Assembly (NCBI GenBank): GCA_025558095.1
Contig: JAIVFI010000020.1
Location: 1-64,000, forward strand
Length of the DNA: 64,000 bases
From: Hyaloraphidium curvatum
Lineage: Eukaryota > Monoblepharomycota > Hyaloraphidiomycetes > Hyaloraphidiales > Hyaloraphidiaceae
Direction of reading: 5' to 3'
The translations under genes and the position numbers were made by a program. Under the pieces are notes generated by a model. The model saw only the letters and a program-made list of their open reading frames with translations, was not told where the DNA came from and made no database searches. Positions 1 to 8,949 of the stretch are shown here, in pieces; positions within the stretch are counted from its first letter, which is position 1; the number at the start of each line of letters is the position of its first letter.

Positions 1-793
1 GACGTCGTGGGACCCGTTCGCGACCCCCAAGCCGCCGCCGCTGTACCTCGGGCACTTTTCGGTCCTCACTGTCTTGGATGCAGCGGATGTCGCACTGGGG
101 TGCCGGGGCGCTCTGCTGTCGGACGTGCTGCAGCAGGTCGCCTCGTTCCTCCGCGGACCCGGGAGCCGCGAGACCGTGATCCTCTACTTCTCGCACCCGT
201 GCTCGGCGGTCTGCGATGCCAAGCTGTTCGGGTACGACACGACGCAGCAGAACGCGATCGTCGAGCAGACGGTGCAGCTCGTCTCGCAGATGCTCGCGGG
301 CCTCCTCTTTTCCGGCCCGGCATCGACGGTGCTCGCCGACCTCCCGCTCTCCAGCACGGCGGGCAAGGCCATCGCTGCCTTCTCCTCCGAATTCGCCGTG
401 CACCTCTCCCCCACCACCGGGATCTGGCCCTGGAACCCCTGGGCCCAGGGGACCCCCAACACCACCCCGGGCCTGACCGTCTTTGACCAGTACACCGGCT
501 CCCCCGACATGCCCACCGTCATGTCCGACCAGCTCGCCAAACTCTCCGCATGGGGCGGTGTGGGCCAGCCCTTCCTCTTCCTCGCCTCGTGGACCTGCAC
601 GGGCTCAGGCACGGACTCGGCGGGCCTGCCGACGCTGACGGACCTGCCGAGCCTCGCGGGGAGGTGCAACGGCGGGCTGGGCGGGGGGCTGATCGAGGGG
701 GTGAGGGCAGGGAGGAAGAGGCCGAACCTCGTGAACCTGGACTACTGGGATGCGTGGCTCGGGAGGGCGGTGGTGAGGCTGAACTACGTCTGA
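1..793 (+). CDS. PI-PLC X-domain-like protein, 3' part (5' end outside window)
   Basis: Open from the left edge in the frame starting at base 2, ending with TGA at 791-793. The visible 263 or so residues contain YLGHFSVLTV, then SDVLQQVASFL and RETVILYFSHP. This resembles the central part of the PI-PLC X/PLCXD fold, where a helix before 'FL..P.E.VIL.F.H' precedes a core strand. Further on are NLVNLDYWDAW and a short C-terminal tail typical of secreted or GPI-anchored PLC-like proteins. The catalytic histidine region would lie upstream of the window, so activity cannot be judged. No intron is apparent in the visible part. The gene converges on the 842-1567 gene with about 48 bp between stops. 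A decayed copy of its tail lies at 1768-1860. Family assignment is by pattern recognition; I am fairly but not fully sure. Confidence 0.6.
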   Translation, partial: TSWDPFATPKPPPLYLGHFSVLTVLDAADVALGCRGALLSDVLQQVASFLRGPGSRETVILYFSHPCSAVCDAKLFGYDTTQQNAIVEQTVQLVSQMLAGLLFSGPASTVLADLPLSSTAGKAIAAFSSEFAVHLSPTTGIWPWNPWAQGTPNTTPGLTVFDQYTGSPDMPTVMSDQLAKLSAWGGVGQPFLFLASWTCTGSGTDSAGLPTLTDLPSLAGRCNGGLGGGLIEGVRAGRKRPNLVNLDYWDAWLGRAVVRLNYV

Positions 794-841
794 TTTTCAC
801 ACTTTGCTCGACTACAATACTCAATAGGAGAGAGCGCCGCA

Positions 842-1567
842 TCAGGCATCCGCGGCCAGATTGAAGGTGCGGAAGTCCGCGAGCGCCTTCTCCAGGAAGC
901 TGCGTATGTACCAGTCCTCCGTGGTCTTCACCGCATCCTCCAACTTGGGGATCTGGTCCGCAAGCCTGTTGGGCGGGATCTGGAGCCGAACCGCGAGGTT
1001 CTCGCGTCCCTCTCCGATGTCCCTAGCATGATCCCGGGCAACTTGCTGCCACTCTGCCACGTCGTGGTCAATGGCATCCTCCATCCTGTCCCCGGCGGCC
1101 GTGAGGTCGTCCTCGAGGTTGTACATCTCCTGCCTCTGCTTCCGCGCCGCGTCGTTCCCGTCGGCGGTCGCGAAGCACACGATCCGGATCAGCTCCTTCT
1201 GGATTGCCGTCTGGATTTCCGCGATGCCCTCGTGCAGCTCCTTCCTCTGCCGCATGTCGTCCGCCAGGCATATCAGATTGTCCACCGCGTTCCGCGGCTG
1301 CAGCGACGCCAGGTGCTCGAGCGTCGCCTGCTGCGCGCTGACTAGCCGTTCGAGCCCGCCGCGGAGCTCATTTTCGGCTTCCGCGTCCAAGGAAATGCCC
1401 TGGGCCTGGACTTTTGCGAGGAGGCCGATGAGCGCGGCGGTGCACTCCCCCGACCGGTTCGCGAGCTCGAGGCACGAGTCGTGGGGACCGGTGATGGGTT
1501 TAGCGGCGTCCTTGATGGCGTGCGACGTGAGATTGAGCGACTGGAGCGCGGCGAGGGGGTCCGCCAT
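842..1567 (-). CDS. Hypothetical all-helical protein
   Basis: 241 residues, starting MADPLAALQSLNLTSHAIKD. An upstream in-frame ATG at 1627 would add 20 residues. I prefer 1567 because it has A at -3 and G at +4 and coincides with the start of the regular heptad-like pattern. The protein is strongly helical and charged, with amphipathic segments (LANRSGECTAALIGLLAKV, GGLERLVSAQQATLEHLASL, DDMRQRKELHEGIAEIQTAI). No signal peptide or membrane segment is present. The N-terminal 100 residues resemble the four-helix-bundle heads found in fungal HeLo/MLKL-like proteins, but this is only a loose resemblance. I do not recognise the family and assign no function. It is encoded opposite to the PLC-like gene and ends 48 bp from it. 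Confidence 0.55.
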   Translation of the reverse strand: MADPLAALQSLNLTSHAIKDAAKPITGPHDSCLELANRSGECTAALIGLLAKVQAQGISLDAEAENELRGGLERLVSAQQATLEHLASLQPRNAVDNLICLADDMRQRKELHEGIAEIQTAIQKELIRIVCFATADGNDAARKQRQEMYNLEDDLTAAGDRMEDAIDHDVAEWQQVARDHARDIGEGRENLAVRLQIPPNRLADQIPKLEDAVKTTEDWYIRSFLEKALADFRTFNLAADA

Positions 1568-1767
1568 CCTTCCTCCTTCGGTAGAGGGGTGAACCGCTTC
1601 CGCCTCGACGACGACGCCGTCTGCCATGCAGGCCGTCGCCGATAAGCGCCAAAACAACTATCTCGGTCGCAAAAGGCTCTAAACGGCCGAAACCGCGTGC
1701 GTGCGACGCGTGATCAATCGAGAAGGTGTCTCGTCAGGGGCTTCAGGGTCTCTTTCCGAGCGCCGTC

Positions 1768-1860
1768 ATCCCTTTGTTCCTCGCATCATGGACGTGCACA
1801 CTTGTCATGGATAGACTGGGGCTTGTGACGCAGGTGAACCTGCCGGGCCTGACAGGGATC
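1768..1860 (+). pseudogene. Relic of the PI-PLC-like gene tail
   Basis: The peptide PLFLASWTCT, followed by a spaced LPGLTG, matches FLFLASWTCT and LPSLAG in the PLC-like gene at about 565-660. The base sequence also aligns over about 90 bp (ttcctcgc.tc.tggac.tgcac, then a shared gacctgccg..cct-type core). It lies in the same orientation, about 1.1 kb downstream of the parent stretch and beyond an unrelated gene. No open frame of meaningful length surrounds it. It is best read as a leftover of a tandem duplication. Confidence 0.6.
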
Positions 1861-2039
1861 GGCCCGGGTGACGGGTTCATGAACGCTCGTCGGGGCGCCG
1901 ATTCGGAAACGTGATAGTCCGATTCGGCCTCCTCCTAGCGCAGCGTATCGATCCACGTCTCGAACATGATCTCCTGCGACAGCTCCGGTAGCAGACCGCC
2001 TATTGCCCCCGTCTCGATCCACCTCTTCCACCTCGCCAC

Positions 2040-3239
2040 CTAGAGCACCTCCGCCGCGAGCAACCCCAGGGTTTCGCGCCTCAGCGCCAGGGAAAGCATG
2101 CGCCCCGACCCCCCCGCGCCAAAGTAGAGCAGCAGGTGCACGAAAGCGCGGCGACGGCGGATCGGGCCTTCGGCGTCGTGCAGCTCGTCCAGGACGGTGG
2201 CGAGGTCGGCGGATCCCGCGCCGGCACCGCCCGAGGCCGCGGCGATGCGCGACAGGAGGAGGCGGAGGCAGAGGAAGAGGTCGCGCCGCTCCCGGAAGCC
2301 CCAGTGGTAATGGGACCCGGCCTCGGAAAGGTCCAGCATCGAGGAAAGCAGGTTTGCGTCCGCCCGCACGACGTCCTGGTCCAAGAGAAGCCGGAGTACA
2401 CCGGGGTTGGGCCAGCGGCGGACCGCGTGTCCGCGTGCCCATGTCGCGATCTCGAGGTGCCCGGCTGCGTCGCCGGGGAAGAAATCTTGAAGCAAGCGGA
2501 GGAAGTACCGCGCTTCCAAGGTCGGACGGGCCGTGTCCAGGATCCCGCGGAGGAAGGGCATCCAGGTACGCGCCGTCGGCCCGTGGCCGTACCGCGCCAG
2601 CTCCTCGTAGGTGGTCCAGCGCCCGCACGCGACGAGCATGGGGCCGTAATCGTGCAGCTGGTCCTCCATGGTGGGGTAGGATGCGAATCTCGAGAAGACC
2701 CCGTCCCATAGGGCCCGGTAACAGCGGCGGCCAGCGTCGCGGCCTTGCTCCAGCTTCTCCGCGTCCTCGGGACGTGGGGAATCGTAGCTCAGCAGGCTGT
2801 CCTCGTGCGCAAGGCTCAGGATGAACTCCTTGGACCTCCCCCGATCGAGCAGGGCGGCGTGCCAGTCGTCGTCCGGGCCGTCGGGAACCAGCTCCGCCCT
2901 GTTCTTGAGCATCCAAGACACAGTGCCGTCGGCGAGCCACATAAGGGCGCGCCGGAACGCGTTCGAAAGGTGGAACGGTCCGATGGGACTGATCCACGCC
3001 TCGAGAAACTGCACGTGGTTGGCGGCGGCCGCGAGATCCGTCGCCGAATAAGAAGTGGGATCTTCGTCGTCGACACGCTCATCTCGCAGTGCGGCGATGA
3101 CGGCTTCCCGTTCCGGCGCGTCGATGGCGGGGACAATGGCGCGCAGCCGCGCGACATCGCCCTTTGCCGCGGCGACGAGGACCGGCGCGGCCTCGCCCGA
3201 GCGGAGCACGAAACGCCGCGCGGTGCTGTTGGAGAACAT
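2040..3239 (-). CDS. Ankyrin-like/F-box-like family protein, copy 1, cut short by an in-frame TAG
   Basis: 399 residues from MFSNSTARRFVLRSGEAAPV. Residues 17-60 (VLVAAAKGDVARLRAIVP) and 70-130 (ATDLAAAANHVQFLEAWI, then ALMWLADGTVSWML) look like ankyrin-type helix pairs. A middle region has YPTMEDQL, WTTYEELARYGHGPTARTW and a second helical array ending RRRAFVHLLLYFGAGG. The ORF then reaches TAG at 2040-2042 exactly where paralogues have GAG (Glu of DVLEVARW). The next 34 codons, down to a second TAG at 1935-1937, still encode the family tail (VARWKRWIETGAIGG, PELSQEIMFETWIDTLR) in the same frame. The ancestral gene was therefore about 434 codons. It is divergent from the EEP gene with a 141 bp shared upstream region. 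Function unknown; a substrate-adaptor role is only a guess from the ankyrin plus F-box-like layout. Confidence 0.7.
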   Translation of the reverse strand: MFSNSTARRFVLRSGEAAPVLVAAAKGDVARLRAIVPAIDAPEREAVIAALRDERVDDEDPTSYSATDLAAAANHVQFLEAWISPIGPFHLSNAFRRALMWLADGTVSWMLKNRAELVPDGPDDDWHAALLDRGRSKEFILSLAHEDSLLSYDSPRPEDAEKLEQGRDAGRRCYRALWDGVFSRFASYPTMEDQLHDYGPMLVACGRWTTYEELARYGHGPTARTWMPFLRGILDTARPTLEARYFLRLLQDFFPGDAAGHLEIATWARGHAVRRWPNPGVLRLLLDQDVVRADANLLSSMLDLSEAGSHYHWGFRERRDLFLCLRLLLSRIAAASGGAGAGSADLATVLDELHDAEGPIRRRRAFVHLLLYFGAGGSGRMLSLALRRETLGLLAAEVL

Positions 3240-3380
3240 GCGGCGGACCGGACGGCCCCCGCTTCTTGGCCGTGACGACGGAACTGATCGACGCGTCCGA
3301 ACTCCGTCCTTTGTGGTCCTTTGTTTACTGCGGCCCGCTCGTTCCGCCAACAACTTCGGATCTCTGGATCCGGATGTCAA

Positions 3381-4655
3381 ATGACGCGTTCCTTCGCGTT
3401 CGCCACCCACAACATCTTTGCCCACCGGTGGCTCGCGGAGGAGCGGCTGCTGTACCTTCTTATGAGGACGCTGCCCCGCCTCGGCTGGCCCGACATCCTG
3501 TGCCTCCAGGAGGTCCCGCAAGACCGGCTCGACCTCGTTCGGGAGCACTTGGCCGATCTTTATCACGTTGTGAGCTCGGGCGACGACACCCCGGACGGCT
3601 ACGGCGTGCTGCTCGCGGCCAAGAGGGCTTCGTTCGAACTCCGCGGCGAGCCCGTGATCCACCACTTTGACGGCGCGGGTAGAACAAAGATGGGCAGGAG
3701 ACTCGTCGTCATGAAGCTGCTGCACACGGAGACACGCGTTTCAGTGGTCGCAGCGACCGCCCACCTGGAATCCGAGCCCCGCAACACAGCGAGGCGGGCC
3801 GAGCAGCTCCGGCAGTGCTTCACCGCCCTCGAACCGCACCGCGCGGACAGCGTCGCGCTGCTTGGGATGGACTCCAACCTCGGGGACGGCGAAAGGCCTC
3901 CGATTCCCGAAGGGTTTGCCGACGTCGGCGCAGATTGCGGCCCGACGTGGTTCCTGGACAGGATACCGGGGGCCGATGGTGATGCCCGCGTCCGGTTCGA
4001 CCGGATCTATCTCTCCGTGCCCGCCGATGGCTCTGGAGGAACTGTTCTCGCCGGGCCCTTGGAGAATCTGTCACCACGGGGTGCGCGGGCGCTCAGCGGG
4101 GGCGACACGGAGCGGTTCCACCTGTCGGACCACAACCTGCTCCTCGTCGAGCTCACCGTCAATCCACCGGGCGCGGAGCAGCCCCAGCTCGAGGAGCGGA
4201 CAGCCGCGGCCGCCTCCCGCGCCAGCCTGCTAGCCGATCCCGACCCCATCGACTTTGCCGCCCTGAAATCCGACAGGGAGGTGGCGGCCGCCCGCGCGCT
4301 CGCGCTCGCCGTGGCCGCCAAGGCCGCCGAGCTCGACGCCGCCTTCGTCCCCGTCGCTGCTGGGGGCGGCAGGGACATGCATCTCCGCTACCGCAGCCAC
4401 ATGATGAGGAAGGCGTGGCTGGAGTGGAACACCTCGGGCCCGGTGCCCCCGACCCGGAGGTGGGACGCGGCGCGGGTGTCGGCATGGGACCGTCGTGCGG
4501 AGATGGAGTTCGACGAGGAGGTGTGGGTGTGGTACTTCCACCGCGCCGTGCTCGGGCGGGAGGTGGACTACGATGCCGTGGCGGACATGTGCGAGGCCGA
4601 ACCGGGGATCGTGGGCAGGCTCTATCGGGAGCACGTGGATCCGGCGTTGGAATGA
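3381..4655 (+). CDS. Endonuclease/exonuclease/phosphatase (EEP) domain protein, TDP2-like
   Basis: 424 residues starting MTRSFAFATHNIFAHRWL. The first 255 residues carry the EEP catalytic motifs in order: LQEVP with the metal-binding Glu (about residue 45), AHLES followed by R..EQLRQ (about 135), GMDSNLGD (about 165), RFDRIYLS (about 215) and LSDHNLLLVEL (about 248, general-base His). The HLES/DxNLxD/SDHxLL spacing is closest to tyrosyl-DNA phosphodiesterase 2-like proteins, but DNase I-like phosphatases cannot be excluded. Residues 255-424 form an extra helical region that I do not recognise (EEVWVWYFHRAVLG). I see no signal peptide, so cytosolic or nuclear location is likely. It is transcribed divergently from family copy 1. 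Confidence 0.75.
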   Translation: MTRSFAFATHNIFAHRWLAEERLLYLLMRTLPRLGWPDILCLQEVPQDRLDLVREHLADLYHVVSSGDDTPDGYGVLLAAKRASFELRGEPVIHHFDGAGRTKMGRRLVVMKLLHTETRVSVVAATAHLESEPRNTARRAEQLRQCFTALEPHRADSVALLGMDSNLGDGERPPIPEGFADVGADCGPTWFLDRIPGADGDARVRFDRIYLSVPADGSGGTVLAGPLENLSPRGARALSGGDTERFHLSDHNLLLVELTVNPPGAEQPQLEERTAAAASRASLLADPDPIDFAALKSDREVAAARALALAVAAKAAELDAAFVPVAAGGGRDMHLRYRSHMMRKAWLEWNTSGPVPPTRRWDAARVSAWDRRAEMEFDEEVWVWYFHRAVLGREVDYDAVADMCEAEPGIVGRLYREHVDPALE

Positions 4656-4724
4656 CCACTGTATCACACGCGGAAAGAGTACATCAATGAACAACAACAT
4701 CAACGTCTGGTGCCCCCTCCCCGG

Positions 4725-5712
4725 TCACTTCGGCTGCGCGCGGGCGGCGGCGGCCAGCTCCTTGGCGATCTGCGCCGGCTCGGTGCCTTTGATCCCGAAG
4801 CGCTTCTCGAACTTGGCCGAGTCGAAGAAGTAGTCGTTGTAGTACTGGTACGCCATCTCTTTGGACTCGCCTGGGAGGGCTGGAGGGTGAGCGGCGGAGC
4901 GCGGGTTGTGCCCGACGGCGCAACCCACCGAAGAAGGGCGAGACAAAGGCGAGCGCCGTCATCATCCACTTGGGCACCCCCGAAAACTTTGGCGGCACGC
5001 CAAACTCCTTGGCAAACACCTCGACCCAGTCTTTCCCCGTCATCCCCGCCTTGGTGCTCGGCAGGTGCCACACCTGGCCGTACGCGTCCGGGGTGTTGCC
5101 GAGCAGCGCCGTCGCCTCGGCCGACTGCGGCACGTAGGTGTAGTTGTGCGCCTTGGCCGGGTCCCCGAGCCACCGCACGGTCTGGCCCTTGGCCATGGCG
5201 TCCACCACCGCGATCCCCAGCGCCGAGTTTTTGAGCGAGGCAAAGTCCGCCGCCCGCGCGATCAGCGCCGTGACCTTGCCCGCGGCCGCCTCGTCGAGCA
5301 GCTGCCGGGCGATCTGGGCGCGCACCTTGCCCTTGCGCGAGCTCGGGTTCCACGGCGTGTCCTCGGTCATCCGGCCTACCCGCTCGGGGTCGTACATGTA
5401 TACATTGTCGTAGAAGACCAGCTTGGCCTTGTGCTTCGCGCACGCGTCCAGCACGTTGCGCATGACCACGGGCCACTGCGCCTCCCAGACCGAGGCCTTG
5501 TACTCCAGGCCGGCGACCAGATAGACGACGTCGCTGCCGGCGACCGCCCGGTCGACGTCGGCCGCGGAGAGCAGGTCCGTCTTGACAAGCTCCTCGTTGC
5601 CGGCGACGGGCTTCGGGTTGCGGGCGCACAGGCGCACGCGGTCGGTGTAGGAGGGGAGCACGCGGGCGAGCTCGACCCCGACGGAGCCGCCGGCGCCGAG
5701 GACGGTCTGCAT
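4725..5712 (-). CDS. NAD(P)-dependent epimerase/NmrA-like Rossmann protein, one intron
   Basis: The start is MQTVLGAGGSVGVELARVLP, with the dinucleotide-binding GAGGSVG at residues 6-12. Further motifs are DLLSAADVDRAVAGSDVVYL, LVFYDNVYMYDPERVG, a K-rich SSRKGKVRAQIA in the place of the catalytic lysine helix, and TALIARAADF. An intron at 4871-4928 (58 bp, GTGGGT...CCCAG) joins SPFFG to ESKEMAYQYYNDYFFDSAKF, followed by FEKRFGIKGTEP. The C-terminal FFDSAKFEKRF and the whole order of motifs match bacterial (Bacteroidetes-type) epimerase-family proteins of about 300 residues. The reaction and substrate are unknown. A bacterial origin followed by intron gain is inferred. Confidence 0.78.
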
Positions 5713-6200
5713 CGCGGGGGGGGGAGCGCGGCGGGAGTGGTTCGAGGTGCAGGCCGCGAAGTCCGCGGAGTTGCGTTGCGTTCGGTGGCAGTCGCTGGGC
5801 ACAGCGGAACCCGAGAGAGCCGTCCGGATTATGTATCCCACGGCGACGCAACTGCCGGCAGATCCTCTTCGGGCCTGGAACTTTGGAACGTCGGATTTGA
5901 CGCCCGGGCCAACTGTGTTTGGCCGGTTTTGCCGCCCGCCCGGTCAGCCACCCGCCACTCCCGCCACACGGCGCGGCCGCCGATGTCGCCCTGCAGCCGT
6001 TTGGTAATGACCAGGGAGCGATCTATCGAGTCGAGTACATCGCAAGGTGGAGAACGTTCCTCATCTGCATTCGCCCAAGAGCGAAAAGCGCGGCCGGAGC
6101 GTCGACCGCCGCCGGCTGTGGCGAATCCCTCGAGGCCACGCAAGTGGCTAACGGCGCCTTGATTGATTATATTCATGGCCTCCTTTTGACGGACTCCTGA
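5713..6200. other. Intergenic, no gene supported
   Basis: About 490 bp between the epimerase start and the inverted family relic. A 115-codon open frame on the minus strand (5829-6176) has no recognisable domain, no paralogue in the window and no supporting signal. I read the stretch as the epimerase upstream region plus unexplained sequence. Confidence 0.4.
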
Positions 6201-6304
6201 CTACCGCAGCATATAGATCTACTCCTGAAACATGATCTGTTCCGCCGGGTTCGGCGGCAGCCCACCAGTCGCCCTGGAGGACATCCACCTGTTCCACATA
6301 GCGT
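6201..6304 (-). pseudogene. Family relic, C-terminal motif only (copy 2)
   Basis: Read on the minus strand, the sequence aligns base by base with the last 100 bp of the family: a degraded ARWKRW block, then GGLPPNPAEQIMFQ, a stop where a Trp codon is expected, and YMLR followed by TAG at 6201-6203. The 5' part of the gene is absent. The break at 6304/6305 abuts the break of the next fragment, which lies on the opposite strand. Confidence 0.6.
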
Positions 6305-6829
6305 GCGTTAGCGGAGTGGCACCATCCCGTTGTGCTTCGCTTACTTCTGGACATGGGGGTCATCCGTGCAGACGCAGCCCTGCTCAACAACTGCGTCCAT
6401 TTTGGCCCGAAGAGCTCTATGTACATCGACGCGGGTGGCCCGGGCGGCCTACGCGACGCCTTCCTCTGCCTTCGGTTGGTCCTGGCCCGCATCGCAAACG
6501 CTTCCGGCCGCGTGGGAGCAGGATCGAATGACCTTGCTGCCGTCATCGACGCGGTACAGAGCAGCCATTCGGCGGTTCGCGAGCGCCGCGCGTTCGTCCT
6601 GCTCATGCTCTTCTTCGGCGCTGGGGGCCCGGGGCCGATGCTCGCCAAGATCAGAAAAGGCACCAACGGAATCGGGGCCACGAGGTACCGCGGCCTCATG
6701 GACGACGTGCTCGAGGTCGCCAGGTGGAAGAAGCGGATCGCCCATCGCTCCATCGGTGGCCTCCCTCCCGAGATCACGCAGGAGATCATGTTCCAGACCT
6801 GGATCGGGATGCTGCGGTACCCATTTTAA
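6305..6829 (+). pseudogene. Family fragment, 5'-truncated (copy 3)
   Basis: Homology begins abruptly at 6305 (ALAEWHHPVVLRLLLDMGVI) and runs open to TAA at 6827-6829. It covers the LRLLLD...RADAALL segment, DAFLCLRLVLARIANASG, RRAFVLLMLFFGAGG, DVLEVARWKKRI, SIGGLPPEITQEIMFQTWI, then GMLRYPF. The N-terminal 250 or so codons of the family are missing. An ATG at 6356 exists, but a functional protein is unlikely. The final YPF comes from loss of the usual stop after LR. Confidence 0.65.
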
Positions 6830-6940
6830 TGGACAATCTGCTGATTGTCGTTGTTCGCTTCGTTGATGAGCGTCGTCCTCGCTAGCGCTGGTCCTCGCGT
6901 CCCGCCGTCCTTTCCCCCATCGCCTCCCCTCAAGGCCGCG

Positions 6941-8250
6941 ATGTTCCCAGAATATCACGTGCTCCACCGTGCGCTCAGCAGCGGGGAGGCGCCGCCCGTC
7001 ATCGTTGCGGCCGCCACGGGCGATGTGGACGCGCTCCGGAATCTCGTGCCCCCGTGCGACGCGTCCGACCTCGAGGAACGACTTGATGCGCCGCGGGACG
7101 CAAAAATGGAGGACAGTGAGGCGCCAGAGGGCTTTGACGACGCGTACTCGGCGACGGAGCTCGCGGCAGCGGGGAACCACACGACCTTCCTGGAAGCGTT
7201 GGGCCAGCTCGCGGGACCTTTCTGCCTGGAGAAAGCTTTCAAGAGCGCGCTTTGGTGGTTTGCGGACCGCACCATCGCCTGGATGCTCCAAAAAGCTGCG
7301 AGGCTGGTCCCTGCGGACGCGGACGACGCGTGGCACTCCATTCTCTTGGACCGCGGGCGGGCCAAGGACTTCCTCGTGCACCTGGGAAACAGGGACGACG
7401 CGTTCAATGGCGATCTGCCGCTTGGAGACCCCGAAACGAATGGGGAAGCCTGCCGCCGCTGCTACCGTGCCCTCTACGGCGGTCTGTTCTCTTCCTTCCC
7501 TTCGTACCCCACATTGGACGACCAACTGGACGAGGACGGGTGGCCCATGATTTCCTATTCCGGGATGAGAACCACGTACGAGGCGCTTAGGCAGTACGGA
7601 CACGTGCCGCTGCTGGCTGCCTTTCTTCGGCAAGAGCGCGGACACCTGGGACCCGCACAGGGCCCCGATGCACTTCATGCGGATGCTCCGCGACTTCTTC
7701 CCTGACGACTTCTATCCGCGCCGCGAGATCGCCACCTGGGCGCTGCCGACGGCCCTGAAGCGTTGGCGCCACTCCGGCGTGCTCCGCCTGCTGCTGGACA
7801 TGGACCTGGTCCGCGCCGATGCCTCGCTCCTGTCGGTGTGCCTGGATCTTTCCGCGTTCGCATTCTTCCCCTCCTCGTTTCCCTGGCGGCGGGACGAGTT
7901 CCTTTCCTTCCGGCTTCTCCTGTCCCGCATCACGGCGGCATCGGGCGGCCCCGGCGCAGAGCCCCACGACCTGGCCGTCATACTCTCGCAGGTCCGGGCT
8001 GCCCGGAGCATCATCTCCGGTCGCCGCAGCTTCATTTTGCTGCTCATCTTCTATGGGGCTGGGGGTGGAGGACCTGCGATCCGGAGGGCCCGTGCCACCG
8101 CGGACGCCGACAGGCATCCCGGACTGATGGAGGACGTTCTCGAGGTCGCGAGGTGGAAGAGGTGGATCGCGGATCGGAGCATCGGCGGCCTTGTGCCCGA
8201 GATCAACTCAGGAGATCCTGTTTCAAACTTGGATTGAGATGCTGCGGTAG
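6941..8250 (+). pseudogene. Family member with two frameshifts (copy 4)
   Basis: Starts MFPEYHVLHRALSSGEAPPV, nearly identical to the start of the copy at 21522. The first frame runs through VIVAAATGDVDALRNLVPP, YSATELAAAGNHTTFLEAL, YPTLDDQLDEDGWPM and RTTYEALRQYGHV, then leaves the family alignment near 7600-7640. The next frame resumes at SADTWDPHRAPMHFMRMLRD and runs through LRLLLDMDLVRADASLL, RRSFILLLIFYGAG and DVLEVARWKRWI. A single extra base near 8205 then shifts the tail; removing it in register gives TQEILFQTWIEMLR and TAG at 8248-8250. Both lesions are small indels. Sequencing error cannot be excluded, but two in one gene suggest decay. Confidence 0.65.
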
Positions 8251-8484
8251 TCACTTCAGTAAACAATCTGCATCTTCTTTGCGAGTACAATTCCCTGGCA
8301 ACCGCCGGTAGCTTAAGGGGCAAAGAATCGCCCGCCGCGATCGTCGGGGGGCGCACAGCCCGTGCCGGCGAGGGCGACACCCCTGACTCCTCCCGCGCCG
8401 GAACCGCTTTTCCTCCTCCGGAAATGCCCGCATTCGCCTCCCATTCTTCCTCCTGAGCCCGCTTGCCCCGGCTCCGGCGCGGAC

Positions 8485-8949
8485 ATGGCCACGCCCTCTT
8501 TCCTTCCCCCGACGCCGACTGCCTCCCCCTCCCCCACGGCCACGCCCACGCCCGCCGCGGTCGCCTTCGACGCCACCGCGGCGCTCCTCGTGCGGTTCAT
8601 CCTCCCCGTGCTGCTGTGCCTGCTCGTCTGCGGCGCGCTGCTCCTCACGCGGCTGAACCTCCGCGCAAAGGTGTCGACCGAGTCGGGGTACGGCCCGCCG
8701 CGGGGGTTCGCGGGGTGGCTGTGGGGGGGGATGGCCGACGGCGGGGCGGATGAGGGCGGCGGGGCGAGGGACAATCGCGCGGTCGAAGCGAGGAGGCGGA
8801 GGGAGGAGAGGGGGAAGTGGGGGAGCGGGCACGGCGCGGTGACGCTGGTGCCCGAGGCGAGGGTGCCGCGGGCGGCGGCGACGATGGCGCCGGGGGAGGT
8901 GATACGGATGCCGGAGAGGGCGTCGGTGGCCAGGGCCGCGACGGTGTGA
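8485..8949 (+). CDS. Single-pass membrane protein, tandem family member A
   Basis: 154 residues from ATG 8485. A Pro/Thr/Ser-rich N-terminal segment (residues 2-28) is followed by one hydrophobic helix (about 36-56, LVRFILPVLLCLLVCGALLL) and a basic RLNLRAK stop-transfer. The remainder is Gly/Arg-rich and holds the block SGHGAVTLVPEARVPR near residues 115-130. There is no cleavable signal peptide. The short Pro/Thr-rich N-terminus is probably outside and the tail inside, by the positive-inside rule. Two similar genes follow at 9669 and 10728. I do not recognise the family; membrane anchoring is the only supported property. Confidence 0.55.
   Translation: MATPSFLPPTPTASPSPTATPTPAAVAFDATAALLVRFILPVLLCLLVCGALLLTRLNLRAKVSTESGYGPPRGFAGWLWGGMADGGADEGGGARDNRAVEARRRREERGKWGSGHGAVTLVPEARVPRAAATMAPGEVIRMPERASVARAATV

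Noticed and set aside
1628-1657. TTG-initiated extension of the 842-1567 gene
   Set aside because: Non-ATG start without support; ATG codons with better context lie inside.
3240-3725. Upstream extension of family copy 1 on the minus strand
   Set aside because: The added 162 residues overlap the EEP gene in antisense, have no family match and precede the conserved MFSN start.
4906-6162. 418-codon plus-strand frame over the epimerase
   Set aside because: Antisense of a gene with clear motifs; His/Arg/Val-rich composition typical of a shadow frame.
7590-7670. A 36-bp intron (gtgccg...caag) explaining the first frame break in copy 4
   Set aside because: It would restore a plausible SADTWDPHR reading, but every other intron here is at least 46 bp, so a small indel is more likely.
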